From NCBI GenBank assembly GCA_017408985.1, contig JAFQTO010000026.1, positions 1 through 35,843 of the forward strand: a DNA stretch of 35,843 bases. The letters run 5' to 3'. This document shows positions 15,721 to 25,925 of the stretch, one piece after another. The notes under the pieces were generated by a model, which did no database searches, was not told the DNA's origin, and was given only the letters and a program-made list of their open reading frames with translations. This stretch comes from Clostridia bacterium. GTDB taxonomy: Bacteria; Bacillota; Clostridia; Oscillospirales; Butyricicoccaceae. Position 1 is the first letter of the stretch. Each line of letters begins with the position of its first letter. The position numbers and the translations under genes were made by a program.

Positions 15721-17100
15721 ATGATACATCAATTCAAACTACTTGGTCTCAATATCGTGCTGGACGTATGCTCGGGGTCTGTTCACGCGGTGGACGAGGT
15801 GGCGTACGACATCATCGGTATGTTTGAGAGAGCATCCCGCGAGGAGATAATCGCCGGGTTGAGTGCCAAATACGCCGATAGAGCCGATATAACCCCCGGG
15901 GATATCGGGGAGTGCTACGCTCAGGTGCAGGCACTCAAGGACTCGGGCAAGCTGTTTGCCCCCGATACCTTCCGTGATATGGCGGGCACGCTCAAGGACA
16001 AGACCTCCGGCGTGGTCAAAGCCCTCTGTCTGCATATCGCCCACACCTGCAACCTCAATTGCGCCTACTGCTTTGCGTCTCAGGGCAAGTATCAGGGCGA
16101 GCGTGCTGTAATGAGCTTTGAGACGGGCAAACGCGCTTTGGATTTTCTCGTGGAGAATTCGGGCACGAGGCGCAATCTTGAGGTGGACTTTTTCGGCGGT
16201 GAGCCGCTGATGAACTTTGAGGTGGTCAAGCAGCTTGTGGCCTACGCCCGCAGTATAGAAAAGGAAAAGGGCAAAAACTTCCGCTTCACCCTGACCACCA
16301 ACGGTCTGCTTGTTGACGACGACGTTATAGATTTTGCCAACCGCGAGTGCGCCAACGTGGTGCTCTCTCTGGACGGGCGGAAGGAGGTCCACGACCGTTT
16401 CCGCGTAGACTACGCGGGAAAGGGCAGCTGGGACACCATCGTGCCCAAGTTCCAAAAATTCGTTGAAGCCCGTGGCGGCAAAGGCTACTATATGCGGGGC
16501 ACCTTTACCCACCACAACCCCGATTTTCTCAAGGATATCGAGGAGATGCTCTCCCTCGGATTTACCGAGCTGAGTATGGAGCCGGTGGTCTGCGCTCACG
16601 GTGAGCAGGGCGAGCTGACCGAAAGCGACCTGCCCGTGGTGCTTGAGCAGTACGAGAAGCTTGCCGAGCTGATGCTCAAGCGGGAGCGCGAGGGCAAGCC
16701 CTTTACCTTCTATCACTATATGATAGACCTGACAGGCGGCCCCTGCATCTACAAGCGTATTTCGGGCTGCGGTTCGGGCACCGAGTATATGGCGGTGACG
16801 CCCTGGGGAGATTTGTACCCCTGCCATCAGTTCGTGGGCGAGGAGCGCTTCAGATTAGGAGATATCTACACGGGCGTTACCAACAAAGCGGTGCAGGATG
16901 AGTTCCGCGCCTGCAACGTCTACGCCCACCCCGAATGCTGTGACTGCTGGGCGCGCCTTTACTGCTCGGGCGGCTGTGCCGCCAACGCATACCACGCCAC
17001 GGGCGCGGTAACGGGCGTGTTTGAATACGGCTGCAAGCTGTTCCGCAAGCGTATGGAATGTGCGCTGGCGCTTGCAGTACACAAGGCGCTGGGTGAATGA
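15721..17100 (+). CDS. scfB: SCIFF radical SAM maturase
   Basis: A 459-residue radical SAM/SPASM enzyme that installs Cys-to-acceptor thioether links on the SCIFF peptide. A PqqD-like leader-binding domain covers roughly residues 1-90 (IHQFKLLGLNIVLDVCSG onward). The radical SAM cluster cysteines are Cys110, Cys114 and Cys117 in CNLNCAYC, and the SAM contact FFGGEPL follows. The C-terminal SPASM region carries many cysteines, including GCGSGTEY, YPCHQF, CCDCWARLYCSGGC and YGCKLF, for two auxiliary Fe-S clusters. The ATG at 15721 follows GGAGG; a frame extending back to 15679 runs through the terminator and is rejected. The next gene starts one base after its stop. Confidence 0.96.
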   Translation: MIHQFKLLGLNIVLDVCSGSVHAVDEVAYDIIGMFERASREEIIAGLSAKYADRADITPGDIGECYAQVQALKDSGKLFAPDTFRDMAGTLKDKTSGVVKALCLHIAHTCNLNCAYCFASQGKYQGERAVMSFETGKRALDFLVENSGTRRNLEVDFFGGEPLMNFEVVKQLVAYARSIEKEKGKNFRFTLTTNGLLVDDDVIDFANRECANVVLSLDGRKEVHDRFRVDYAGKGSWDTIVPKFQKFVEARGGKGYYMRGTFTHHNPDFLKDIEEMLSLGFTELSMEPVVCAHGEQGELTESDLPVVLEQYEKLAELMLKREREGKPFTFYHYMIDLTGGPCIYKRISGCGSGTEYMAVTPWGDLYPCHQFVGEERFRLGDIYTGVTNKAVQDEFRACNVYAHPECCDCWARLYCSGGCAANAYHATGAVTGVFEYGCKLFRKRMECALALAVHKALGE

Positions 17101-17101
17101 T

Positions 17102-18445
17102 ATGAACACGCCTATCTGCGATTTTGTCAAAAAATACGCCGAAAGCTCCCCGCTGCGTCTGCATATGCCGGGACACAAGGGCAGCGGTGCATTGGGTTTT
17201 GAGCATCTGGATATCACCGAGATAACGGGTGCCGACAGTCTGTTTGAAGCCGACGGAATAATAGCCGAAAGCGAAAAAAACGCAGGGGAGATATTCGGCG
17301 CGCAGACCTATTACTCCACCGAGGGAAGCAGTCTGTGCATCCGCGCTATGGTGCATCTTGCACTTATGCAGGCGCAAAAGGAGGGCAAAGCCCCTCTTAT
17401 CGCCGCAGGCAGGAACGCACACCGAGCATTTATGAGCGCCTGCGCCCTCAGCGGTGCCGAACCGCTGTGGCTCTACCCCAAACAGGGCAGCAGTTATCTC
17501 AGCTGTGCGCTGACGGCGGAGGACGTTGAGGAGTTTCTGGACAGCTGTGCCGCTCTGCCCTGCGCCGTGTACCTGACTTCACCCGATTATCTGGGCAATA
17601 CGGTGGATATTCTGTCGATTTCGGCTGTCTGCCGCAAGCGTGGCGTGATGCTGCTTGTGGACAACGCCCACGGTGCGTACCTGCGGTTTCTTAATAAGCA
17701 TCCCATACAGCTGGGCGCCGATATGTGCTGTGACTCGGCACACAAGACCCTGCCCGTGCTGACGGGGGGCGCCTATCTGCACCTGCGGCAGGATATTGAC
17801 GGGGAAATTGCCGCAAACGCCAAAAACGTGCTTGCCCTCTACGGCTCCACCAGCCCGTCCTATCTCATATTGCAGTCGCTGGACAGCTGTAACAAGTACC
17901 TTCGCGATACCTTCCCCCGTGCGCTGCGTGAGTTCGTGCCCCTTGTGAGGGAACTTAAAGGCGCGCTGCGGGGTATGGGCTACACTCTCTACGGCGACGA
18001 GGAGCTGAAGCTGACCGTAAGCGCCAAGCCCTACGGCTACCGCGGACGGGAGATAGCCAAACTGCTGGAGAACAAGAACATCCACGCAGAGGCCAGCGAC
18101 GACGACTTCGTGGTGTTTATGCTGTCACCCTTATTGGGCGAGGAGTGCATAGACGCGCTGTTTACCACCCTGCGCCACATCCGCAAGCGCCTGCCCATAC
18201 AGGACGCTCCGCCCGTTCTTGCCCCCTGCGGGAGGGCAATGAGCATCAGGGAGGCAAGCCTTGCCCCCTGCGAAAAGGTCAGAGCCGACAAAGCCGAGGG
18301 CAGAGTGCTGGCACAGCCGTCTGTGTCCTGCCCGCCCGCAGTACCCATTGCCATCTGCGGTGAGCGGCTTAACAAAGCGGCGATAGAGGCGTTCAAGTAT
18401 TACAAAACAGACTATATAACCGTGGTAAAAGAAAGGACGGAATAA
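17102..18445 (+). CDS. Orn/Lys/Arg decarboxylase-family PLP enzyme
   Basis: A 447-residue class III fold-type I PLP protein, similar in size to the short YaaO/SpeA group of Firmicutes. The N-terminal family signature is LRLHMPGHKG (19-28). The PLP lysine is Lys215 in DSAHKTLPVLTGG, and Asp187 of VDNAHGA should contact the pyridine nitrogen. A C-terminal domain with VSCPPAVPIAICGERL is the Orn/Lys/Arg decarboxylase C-terminal domain. It may make a polyamine or its precursor (cadaverine or agmatine). Its place between scfB and the C39-like gene, with 1- and 2-base gaps, shows cotranscription, but whether it acts on the peptide is unknown. Confidence 0.88.
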   Translation: MNTPICDFVKKYAESSPLRLHMPGHKGSGALGFEHLDITEITGADSLFEADGIIAESEKNAGEIFGAQTYYSTEGSSLCIRAMVHLALMQAQKEGKAPLIAAGRNAHRAFMSACALSGAEPLWLYPKQGSSYLSCALTAEDVEEFLDSCAALPCAVYLTSPDYLGNTVDILSISAVCRKRGVMLLVDNAHGAYLRFLNKHPIQLGADMCCDSAHKTLPVLTGGAYLHLRQDIDGEIAANAKNVLALYGSTSPSYLILQSLDSCNKYLRDTFPRALREFVPLVRELKGALRGMGYTLYGDEELKLTVSAKPYGYRGREIAKLLENKNIHAEASDDDFVVFMLSPLLGEECIDALFTTLRHIRKRLPIQDAPPVLAPCGRAMSIREASLAPCEKVRADKAEGRVLAQPSVSCPPAVPIAICGERLNKAAIEAFKYYKTDYITVVKERTE

Positions 18446-18447
18446 CA

Positions 18448-19026
18448 ATGCTCTATCTCAATCAGCTCGATTACCCCGAGATCCCCTACGTTCACCGCAC
18501 CAAACAGCCCGACGGCCCCGTTACCTCCAGCGTGAAAAAATCCGGCTGCGGTCTGTGCTGCAGCTGTATGATGGTGGATCACCTGACTATGCACAACCTG
18601 CCTATTGAGGACTGCGTAAAAATGGCAGAGGAAAACGGCGCCAACAAAGGTGCAGGCTCCAGTCAGAAGGTGCTGGGCCCCGTGCTTGCCGAAAAGTTCG
18701 GACTTGAGTTCTCCCAGAGCTATGAGATCGAAGATGCACTCAAGTGCCTGCGCGAGGGCGGCGAGGTCATCATCAACGTAGGCGGCGACCACGACGATTA
18801 TATCGGCGTATACAGCCACGGCGGCCATTACGTGCTGGCTATCGGCTACGACGGTGAGGAGCTGTGCATCCTCGACCCCTCCTACAAAGAGGGCAAGTAC
18901 GAGGAAGAAGGCCGTCAGGGCAAGGTCAGAGTGCAGTATCCCTTTACCTATTGCACCCCCGAGGTCATAGTTGAGGATACCCGTAACCGCAACCCCTGCT
19001 TCAGTATGTATAAGAGACAGAAATAA
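18448..19026 (+). CDS. C39-like (papain-fold) cysteine peptidase
   Basis: A 192-residue protein of the peptidase C39-like family. The nucleophile is likely Cys34 in KKSGCGLCCSCM, the histidine is in GGHYVLAIGYDG (near 127), and the Asp is in CILDPSY. It has no signal peptide, no transmembrane helix and no ABC transporter fusion, unlike bacteriocin-exporter C39 domains, so it should act in the cytosol. It starts 2 bases after the decarboxylase stop, in the same operon as the SCIFF maturase. Cleaving the SCIFF leader at Gly-Gly is an attractive idea but is inference; a general peptidase or a non-peptidase relative is possible. Confidence 0.82.
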   Translation: MLYLNQLDYPEIPYVHRTKQPDGPVTSSVKKSGCGLCCSCMMVDHLTMHNLPIEDCVKMAEENGANKGAGSSQKVLGPVLAEKFGLEFSQSYEIEDALKCLREGGEVIINVGGDHDDYIGVYSHGGHYVLAIGYDGEELCILDPSYKEGKYEEEGRQGKVRVQYPFTYCTPEVIVEDTRNRNPCFSMYKRQK

Positions 19027-19029
19027 CAT

Positions 19030-19089
19030 AAAAAACACGCTGCTTTGGCGTTGTATCCTTACGGGTAACGCCAAAGCAGCGTGTTTTTT
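19030..19089. terminator. Bidirectional terminator between SCIFF and addAB operons
   Basis: A 23-bp perfect stem (19030-19052 with 19067-19089) with a 14-base loop and T-runs on both strands. It closes the SCIFF operon and lies about 68 bases past the converging addA stop. Confidence 0.9.
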
Positions 19090-19156
19090 TATGTCTGTAC
19101 GCAGGGACGAGTTAGTTGTATATCAACGGGATCCACGTTCCCTTTTTCCCGTACCC

Positions 19157-22100
19157 TTATTTAATTTCGTCGACGAAGTCGACACCGTCGCTATCAGCTA
19201 TTGGCTGTTCTGCTCCCGTTTTCAAAAAGAACACCGATTTTTTGACTACCTTTTTCTCAAATATCTTTTGGGCGGCGAGGGCGTATATCTCCAGCTGATC
19301 GCGGTGGACTTCCGCAGCGGCTTTTTCCCGACCCGCTTTGACCGAATCGGTCTTAAAATCCACCACCGTCAGCCCGTCGTCGTTGAGCAGGAGCATATCT
19401 ATACTGCCGTTGAGCAGGATATACTCGTCATCCTCCATACCCAGCTTGAGCTCGCGGGGGGTGAGCAGCACCGAGAACTGATACTCACGCAGACATTCAC
19501 GGGCGCGCGATGCCTGCGCACCGAGCCCGGAGCGCAAAAATCCCGATATCATCTCCGCATCCTCCGTACAGCACCCGTCAAGGGTCTGCATTACCTCTTC
19601 TGCCGTCATGGGGGCAAGGGCGGGCAGACGGGAGATAAGCTCGTGGACTCTTGTGCCCTTTTCTGCGGCGGTAAGTCCGTCGGAGCCGCGGGAGTCAGAG
19701 CCGCGGGCGGAAAAATACACCGATTTTTGGGTATTATCCCTGATGTCACGGGCAGCGGAGGGGGTTATCTTGGAGGGAAGACGGGACAGATGCAGGTAGG
19801 GGTACTCGGTTTGGCTCTGCGGCAGATACTCCGCAGGGTCAAAATCGCAGACGGGAGCATCCGCCGTCAGCGCGGGCAGGGTACTGCCCGCAGGCTGTCT
19901 GACCTGCCGCACCTCCGAGCATATAAGGGTGCCGTTTGAACCCTCGCGGCTGTAATGGAAGGCGGGCAGATAGCTTCTCAGCAGGCTTGCCCCCGGGTGG
20001 GAGAACAGCACGGCGATAAGCCAGCCTGAAGCGGCGGTCTGCTCTTTGATAAAATACTCGGTGGGGAATTCCCCGGCCTTTTGGAAAATATTGGTGACCA
20101 TAGACCCGACCGTGCTTCTGCCCGAGGATATGACCAGAAACAGCTTTTCCCGCGCGCGGGTCATTGCCACGTACAGCTTGCGAAGCTCCTCGGCACGCCC
20201 CTCGCGGAGGATATTGCGGCTGATGATAAACCGCTTCTTGGTGGCCGTGCGCACACGGTTTTTGGGATCGGCACGGCGCAGGGCAATTCCCTTTTCGGTG
20301 TGCAGGAGCACGTCGGACTTAAGATCGTCGGTGTTGAAGCTCTTGCACAGATCGCACAGAAACACGAAGGGGAACTCAAGTCCCTTGGACTTGTGTATGC
20401 TCATTATCCGCACGCCCTCGCCCGCAGGGGCGGCGGCGCTTTTGGCGGCAACGCGGCGGTCTATGTAGTCAACGAGTGCGGAAACGTGGGCAAAGGAGCC
20501 CTTTTCGCAGTTGAGCGCCGCCTGATACAGCGTATCTAACGTGTGGGTACGCTGTTCTTTTTTGCCCAGAGCGGCAAACACACCGTAAGCGCCCTTGACT
20601 GCGTACACGTACTGCAAAAACTCGCCGCAGCTCATATCCTTGGCAAGCTGACAGAGGTCTTCTATCTCGGTTTTGGCGTTCTTTGCGCCTGCGCTGCCCT
20701 TTTCTGCGGCACGGCAGAGGGCGTCCCACAGATCTCCGCCGCCGCTTTGTGCGCGTACCTCGGCTATCTCGCCGTCGGTCATACCCACAAGGGGCGAGCG
20801 GAGCAGGCTCAGCAGGGGGATATCCTGACGGCGGTTGGACACCACGCGGAGCAGGGAGACAATGACCCTGCCCTCAAGGGTGGAAAAGGGGTCCTCCTCC
20901 TCTTTTTCGGCAACGGCGTCAAGTCCCTGACGTGCCAGCGCCGCCTGAAACACGGGTGCTTTTCCCGCATACGAGCTGAGCAGTATGGCAAAGTCGGACG
21001 CCTTTGCCAAACGCTGACCGCCCTCGCAGGGGACGAAACAGCTGTTTGAAAGCAGCATATCCTTTATCCGTGCGGCAACGTACTCCGCCTCCGCCTGAGC
21101 GGTGGACACGCCCTCGTCGTCGCTTGTCTGCTTGAGTGAGGGGGTATCCAGCAGGCACAGCTCCGAGGGGAGAGCCCCCGTGCTTTCCCTGCCCGCCTGC
21201 AAAGGCTGACCGGGCTCTGCGTAGTTTACGTCACCGAAGCTCTCGGTCATGGAGCGCCCGAAGAAGTAGTTGCACACCTCCAGCACCTCCCCGCGGGAGC
21301 GGAAGTTTGTGTCCATGGCGATATACTCGCTGTCGGGCGAAAGTTGTGCCAGCTTGCATTTTTCGGCAAATATCCGTGGGTCGGCTTTGCGGAAGCGGTA
21401 GATGCTCTGTTTGATATCGCCCACGAAGAAGGACGAGCCGCCGTCGGGTGCGACCAGTGAGAATATGGTGTCCTGCACCTTGTTGGAGTCCTGATACTCG
21501 TCCACCATCAGCTCGCAGAGGTAGTGTCTCAGCTCAAGTGCCAAAGCCGTTGGCTCACCGTCGTCGTCCGAGAGCAGTCTGACGGCGTAATGCTCCAGAT
21601 CGTTAAAATCCACCACCTCGGCACGGTTTTTCTCCTGCCTGAGATTTTCGCCGTATTGCAGTACCAGACGGCACAGACATTTTTCGGCATTTTCGGTGTC
21701 CTCGCCACCGTCGGGCAGGGAGAGGAGCCCGGATATATCGTCAAGAGCGGTTTTGAAGGTCTTGCGTGCGTCCTTTGCAAACTCGGCGGCGTGCTCGGGC
21801 GCGGTCTTGGGCACGCGGATGTTCACCGTTTTGTAGCCGTTTATATAGTTCAGAGCGCCCTCGGCGTCGTTTTTGAGCAAAATTTCGTTAAGCTCACGGG
21901 CAAAATTGCCCAGATAGTCAAAACACCCGCCTGCGGCTTCGGCTACCTCAAGGTAGCTTGCCTGCAGTTCGTTCCGCACGTTCAGCACGCTCTCAAAAGC
22001 GCTTGACAGCATAAACACGCACTCGCGCAGAGAGCCGCTGAGTGCGTTCTCGTCACCGCCGTCCCTTTCCGCCTGCTCAAGCAGCCAGCTTTCGGGATAG

Positions 22101-22666
22101 GGCAGGCTCTGCAGGCGGTCAAACACCCGGGTTATCGCGTTTGCAAGCTTTTTGTCGCCACGTTCCTCGCACAGACAGCGGCGCAGCTCCCAAAACCCCT
22201 CGGGCGGTGCGGCGTAGGCATCGTTGAGGGTCTTGTCCACGGCGGTTTTGCGCAGCTCGGTCAAAACGCTCTCGTCACCTATGGAAAAGTGGGGGGACAG
22301 CCCCAGTATACCTGCGTTTCTGCGTACCAGCTCAAGGCAGAATGAATGTACTGTCTGCACCTTGGCGCAGGGCAGTTTGCCCACCTGCCTGCGCAGATGC
22401 TCGCAGAGGGAGGGGTCATTCAGGTTTTGGGTAATGCGCTCGCTGAGCCCTGCGGCGATGCGCTCACGCATCTCAAATGCGGCGGCGTTGGTATAGGTCA
22501 CCACCAAAAAACGGTCGATATCGGCTCTGTCCTCGCACAGCCGTGACAGAATACGCTCGGTAAGCACGGCTGTTTTGCCGCTTCCCGCACCTGCCGAGAC
22601 AACGACGGTCCCGGCGCGGGAGACTATGGCGCGTTTTTGTGACGGGGTAGGGTCAAACTTCGCCAT
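19157..22666 (-). CDS. addA: ATP-dependent helicase/nuclease subunit A
   Basis: A 1169-residue AddA, the UvrD-like helicase-nuclease of the AddAB double-strand-break resection complex. Motif I is AGAGSGKTAVL (about 26-36), motif II is DEYQDS, then GDIKQSIYRFRKADP and TNFRSR, MSIHKSKGLEFPFVFLCDL and YVAMTRAREKL. The C-terminal RecB-type nuclease shows the catalytic VVDFKTD and QLEIYALAA. It loads RecA and processes ends with AddB. The start follows GGAGGGA and overlaps the addB end by 14 bases. Last gene of the five-gene operon. Confidence 0.96.
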   Translation of the reverse strand: MAKFDPTPSQKRAIVSRAGTVVVSAGAGSGKTAVLTERILSRLCEDRADIDRFLVVTYTNAAAFEMRERIAAGLSERITQNLNDPSLCEHLRRQVGKLPCAKVQTVHSFCLELVRRNAGILGLSPHFSIGDESVLTELRKTAVDKTLNDAYAAPPEGFWELRRCLCEERGDKKLANAITRVFDRLQSLPYPESWLLEQAERDGGDENALSGSLRECVFMLSSAFESVLNVRNELQASYLEVAEAAGGCFDYLGNFARELNEILLKNDAEGALNYINGYKTVNIRVPKTAPEHAAEFAKDARKTFKTALDDISGLLSLPDGGEDTENAEKCLCRLVLQYGENLRQEKNRAEVVDFNDLEHYAVRLLSDDDGEPTALALELRHYLCELMVDEYQDSNKVQDTIFSLVAPDGGSSFFVGDIKQSIYRFRKADPRIFAEKCKLAQLSPDSEYIAMDTNFRSRGEVLEVCNYFFGRSMTESFGDVNYAEPGQPLQAGRESTGALPSELCLLDTPSLKQTSDDEGVSTAQAEAEYVAARIKDMLLSNSCFVPCEGGQRLAKASDFAILLSSYAGKAPVFQAALARQGLDAVAEKEEEDPFSTLEGRVIVSLLRVVSNRRQDIPLLSLLRSPLVGMTDGEIAEVRAQSGGGDLWDALCRAAEKGSAGAKNAKTEIEDLCQLAKDMSCGEFLQYVYAVKGAYGVFAALGKKEQRTHTLDTLYQAALNCEKGSFAHVSALVDYIDRRVAAKSAAAPAGEGVRIMSIHKSKGLEFPFVFLCDLCKSFNTDDLKSDVLLHTEKGIALRRADPKNRVRTATKKRFIISRNILREGRAEELRKLYVAMTRAREKLFLVISSGRSTVGSMVTNIFQKAGEFPTEYFIKEQTAASGWLIAVLFSHPGASLLRSYLPAFHYSREGSNGTLICSEVRQVRQPAGSTLPALTADAPVCDFDPAEYLPQSQTEYPYLHLSRLPSKITPSAARDIRDNTQKSVYFSARGSDSRGSDGLTAAEKGTRVHELISRLPALAPMTAEEVMQTLDGCCTEDAEMISGFLRSGLGAQASRARECLREYQFSVLLTPRELKLGMEDDEYILLNGSIDMLLLNDDGLTVVDFKTDSVKAGREKAAAEVHRDQLEIYALAAQKIFEKKVVKKSVFFLKTGAEQPIADSDGVDFVDEIK

Positions 22667-25600
22667 TGCTCTGTCCCTCCTCTCCGTTTATGACTGCAAG
22701 CACGGTCTCCGTGCTGTTGGTATCGAGCCCGCCTGCACACTCGGGGATATCCTCGGCAAAGCAGGCGGAGTAAAAAGCGCAATATTTGCAGGCGTCCTCG
22801 CCGCAGGGTGAGATATCCACCTCACCGCTTGATACCAATCGGGAAAACTCCGTGAGCTTTTCCTCGGTGTACGCGATTATCCTGTCCATCTGATCTTTAA
22901 GGGCGATGGAGGATTTTTTGGGGTCTAAGCTTCCGTCACGTCTGAGGGAAACGGGCAGCCATCGCGCCTTGCCCGAACCTGCGCCGTGCTCAAGTGACTC
23001 CAGAATATCCCTTTCTCCGCGCACAAGTCCCAGCCTGCGCACCGACTCGGTGCGCTTTTTGGCTATCCTGCCGTCGTCAAGCGCCTCGTCCGAGTCGATA
23101 TACTCGGCTTTGGCAGGCAGAAACAGCGCGGCGCAGTTTTCGCCCAGCTGAGCCTTTTTGAGCATAAGCATATAGATAAAGGGCTGCAGATTTTTGCCCC
23201 TGAGAATGTCGCTGAGTGAATATTTCTTGCTGCCCGTCTTGTAGTCCACCACCTTGAGCTTGTCGCCGCAGGTGTCCACGCGGTCTATCTTGCCCCTGAG
23301 TGCAAACTCCAGCCCGTTGGTTTCCCAGGTATAGGGGGCAATATCCCCCTTGCGGGAAAAGTTCAGCTCAAAATACCTCGGCTTGAAGTCGCTGTGCTCG
23401 ATCTCGTCCCATACGTCCTGCACCACCACGGCGGCGTTGTCACGTATCTGCGCGATAAGCGCCTGCATACGTGGCGTGTCGGCACCGCGCAGGGCAGCGG
23501 CATACTCGCGGGTATATTTTTCGGCGGCGGCACGCACGTCGCTCTCCGTACCGTCGGACAGCGCCCTTACGGCGTTTTCCACGATGGAATGTACCATGGT
23601 GCCCACCTCCAGCGCGCCCAGAGACGCCTCCCTGCGCTCACGGGCGCGGAGTCCGAACTGACAAAAATAGGCAAAACGGCAGGTGTAGAATTTTTCTATG
23701 GCAGAGGCGCTGACCGACAGACAGCCGCCGTAGAGTTTTTTCAGGGTGTCGGGGGGTATACTGCTCTTTTGCCGCAGGGCAAAGGCGCGCACCTGCGTGA
23801 GCTTTTGGGCGGTCTGCGTATCCCTGCTCAGCCAGTCAAACGCCGCCTGCGCCTCGGGCTGTGCACCCTCGGTGCCCGCAGAGCAGGCAAGCTCAAATGC
23901 GGTGGCGGGGGCCGTCAGCCGCAGCTTCCTCAGCCTGCTGTCGGCACTTTCCTCGGTAAGCTTTGGCAGCAGCTTCTGCATATATGACACCACAAAGCTC
24001 TTCTGGCAGGTGCTTCCGTCTGCGCCGGTGCGGGGGTATATGACCGTCAGACTGAGGTCGGGTGCGTTAAAGGCGCGGTAGACGTCGCTCTGCTGAGAAA
24101 GCGCCTTGTCCTCGGCGCGGGGCAGACGGATACCTGCCTTTTCCAGCGCGTCGCGCTCGCTCTCGCCTATAATACTGCCCGAGGGTGCATCGGGGGGCAG
24201 AGCGCCCGCCCTTGCGCCCAGCACGATAAGATGTTTGACCCCAAAGGGGCTGAGGCGGGAAAAGGGGCCGAATGTCACGCTGTCAAGTGAGGTGGGGATG
24301 GAGCTGACGTCGTATCGGCTGAGCGTCAGCTTCAGCAGCTTTGAAAACTCGCCCACGTCCATATCCAGCCCGCCGCATACGGCGCTCAGCTGAGAAAGCG
24401 AGGCAAGCAGGATATCGTACAGCTGACTGTACTCCTGCGCCTGCTGATACCGTCCCGACTTTTCCAGCTGTCTTATGCGCTCTTCGAATTTTCCCCGAAG
24501 ATCGGACGCCTCAAGATGACGGCAAAATACCTGCACCAGCTCCTCGCCGCTGTGCCTGCCGCTTGTCTGCTCTTTCAGGTCGAGCAGGGGTGTCATAAGC
24601 CGCAGACGGAGGCTTTCCAGCTGTTCAAGGCGCTCACTCTCGTCCGGGTAGGGGGTCTCAAAGCCGCAGGTAGGCTTATAAAAGGGCTCGAACCACGCCT
24701 TGCCCGAAATGCCCCACAGCAGGGCGTAATTTTCCAGACTGCACAGCTCCCCGTCGCTTTCGCTGAGCAGACCGCAGCGCAGATAGGACAGCACCTGCTC
24801 AAGGCGCATCCCGTCGCTGATACAGTTGAGCGGGCCCAGCGCCGCTGCAAGGGCGGGCTTCTTAAGCACCTCCTCGCGTCGGGAGAAAAAGCAGGGGATG
24901 CCGTAACGGATGAAAGCGCCCTCCATAAGACCGCTGTAGCTCTCCTCGCTGCCGCAGCAGATGGCGATATCACGAAGGCGCGCACCCTTTTGTACGGTCA
25001 ACTGCCGCACCGTTGCCGCGGCAAGCTCACATTCTTCCTTTTCGTCACGGGCGGAAAACAGCTGTACGCTGTCGCCCGGTGCACACGTGCAGGGGGTCTT
25101 GTGTGCGTCAAACAGATGCTCAAGGGCGTTAAGGGGCAGACTTCTGCCCTCGCGCCTATGGGGCAGAACGGTCTGCTCTACCGGCTCGCCGCGGCTCTGC
25201 GCCGACCCGATAAGTCTGTCTGCCATCTTGTGCGCGTCACAGAAGGTCACCCGGTCACCGTTTGTCAGTATGGCAAACGTACTGCTCTCGCAGTTTTCCC
25301 GCAGCGCCTCGATAAATCGCAGTTTCTGCTCGGAATAGGCCGAAAAATCGTCAAAGAACAGATGCACGCCCCGAAGCTGCGGGCTGTTTTGCGCCTTTTC
25401 GCGGGCGCGGTCAAGCATCTGTGCGGGGTCAAGACTTCCCGCACGGCAGATGTCCATATAGGCGCGGTATATCTGCGCGATATCATCCATTTTTGCGCTG
25501 AGGTCGGGGCTTGAGAGGGCGGGATGATCCTCCGCAGTCCCCGAGAATATAAACTCGTTGACCGTGTCAAGCATAGAGGACACCAATGCGGCGCGCTCTA

Positions 25601-25925
25601 TGCGGTCGTCAAAATAGCGCAGTCTGCCGCGCAGAGAGCGTATGGCGCGGTACATACACAGAACCCTGCCGCCGTCGTCAAGATACCGTGTCGTGTCCCC
25701 CGCGCTCTTGAGCATGTCGCCTGCAAGGCGCGACAGAGTGCAGACGCGGGCGCAGCGGGAGACTTTGTTTCCGCAATGCAAAAGAAGCCTGCGTTCGGCA
25801 AGATGCGACATACTGTCAGGCACGATAAGCAGGCTTTGTTCGCCCTTTTGGGCAAGTGATGAAATATTGTCGTAGAGCAGGCGGCTTTTTCCGCTGCCCG
25901 CAGGTCCCAAAATGATCCTGAGCAT
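22653..25925 (-). CDS. addB: ATP-dependent helicase/nuclease subunit B
   Basis: A 1090-residue AddB. It has an N-terminal P-loop (ILGPAGSGKSRLLYD, residues 5-19) on a non-functional or regulatory helicase fold that recognises Chi, and a C-terminal nuclease with VVDYKTGSKKYS. Cysteines for the Fe-S cluster are visible before and after the nuclease: FYTCRFAYFCQFG, and CGEDACKYCAFYSACF near the C-terminus. The start follows GGGAGGGG. It lies 84 bases after ddl, with no terminator or promoter that I can see between. Confidence 0.96.
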   Translation of the reverse strand: MLRIILGPAGSGKSRLLYDNISSLAQKGEQSLLIVPDSMSHLAERRLLLHCGNKVSRCARVCTLSRLAGDMLKSAGDTTRYLDDGGRVLCMYRAIRSLRGRLRYFDDRIERAALVSSMLDTVNEFIFSGTAEDHPALSSPDLSAKMDDIAQIYRAYMDICRAGSLDPAQMLDRAREKAQNSPQLRGVHLFFDDFSAYSEQKLRFIEALRENCESSTFAILTNGDRVTFCDAHKMADRLIGSAQSRGEPVEQTVLPHRREGRSLPLNALEHLFDAHKTPCTCAPGDSVQLFSARDEKEECELAAATVRQLTVQKGARLRDIAICCGSEESYSGLMEGAFIRYGIPCFFSRREEVLKKPALAAALGPLNCISDGMRLEQVLSYLRCGLLSESDGELCSLENYALLWGISGKAWFEPFYKPTCGFETPYPDESERLEQLESLRLRLMTPLLDLKEQTSGRHSGEELVQVFCRHLEASDLRGKFEERIRQLEKSGRYQQAQEYSQLYDILLASLSQLSAVCGGLDMDVGEFSKLLKLTLSRYDVSSIPTSLDSVTFGPFSRLSPFGVKHLIVLGARAGALPPDAPSGSIIGESERDALEKAGIRLPRAEDKALSQQSDVYRAFNAPDLSLTVIYPRTGADGSTCQKSFVVSYMQKLLPKLTEESADSRLRKLRLTAPATAFELACSAGTEGAQPEAQAAFDWLSRDTQTAQKLTQVRAFALRQKSSIPPDTLKKLYGGCLSVSASAIEKFYTCRFAYFCQFGLRARERREASLGALEVGTMVHSIVENAVRALSDGTESDVRAAAEKYTREYAAALRGADTPRMQALIAQIRDNAAVVVQDVWDEIEHSDFKPRYFELNFSRKGDIAPYTWETNGLEFALRGKIDRVDTCGDKLKVVDYKTGSKKYSLSDILRGKNLQPFIYMLMLKKAQLGENCAALFLPAKAEYIDSDEALDDGRIAKKRTESVRRLGLVRGERDILESLEHGAGSGKARWLPVSLRRDGSLDPKKSSIALKDQMDRIIAYTEEKLTEFSRLVSSGEVDISPCGEDACKYCAFYSACFAEDIPECAGGLDTNSTETVLAVINGEEGQSNGEV

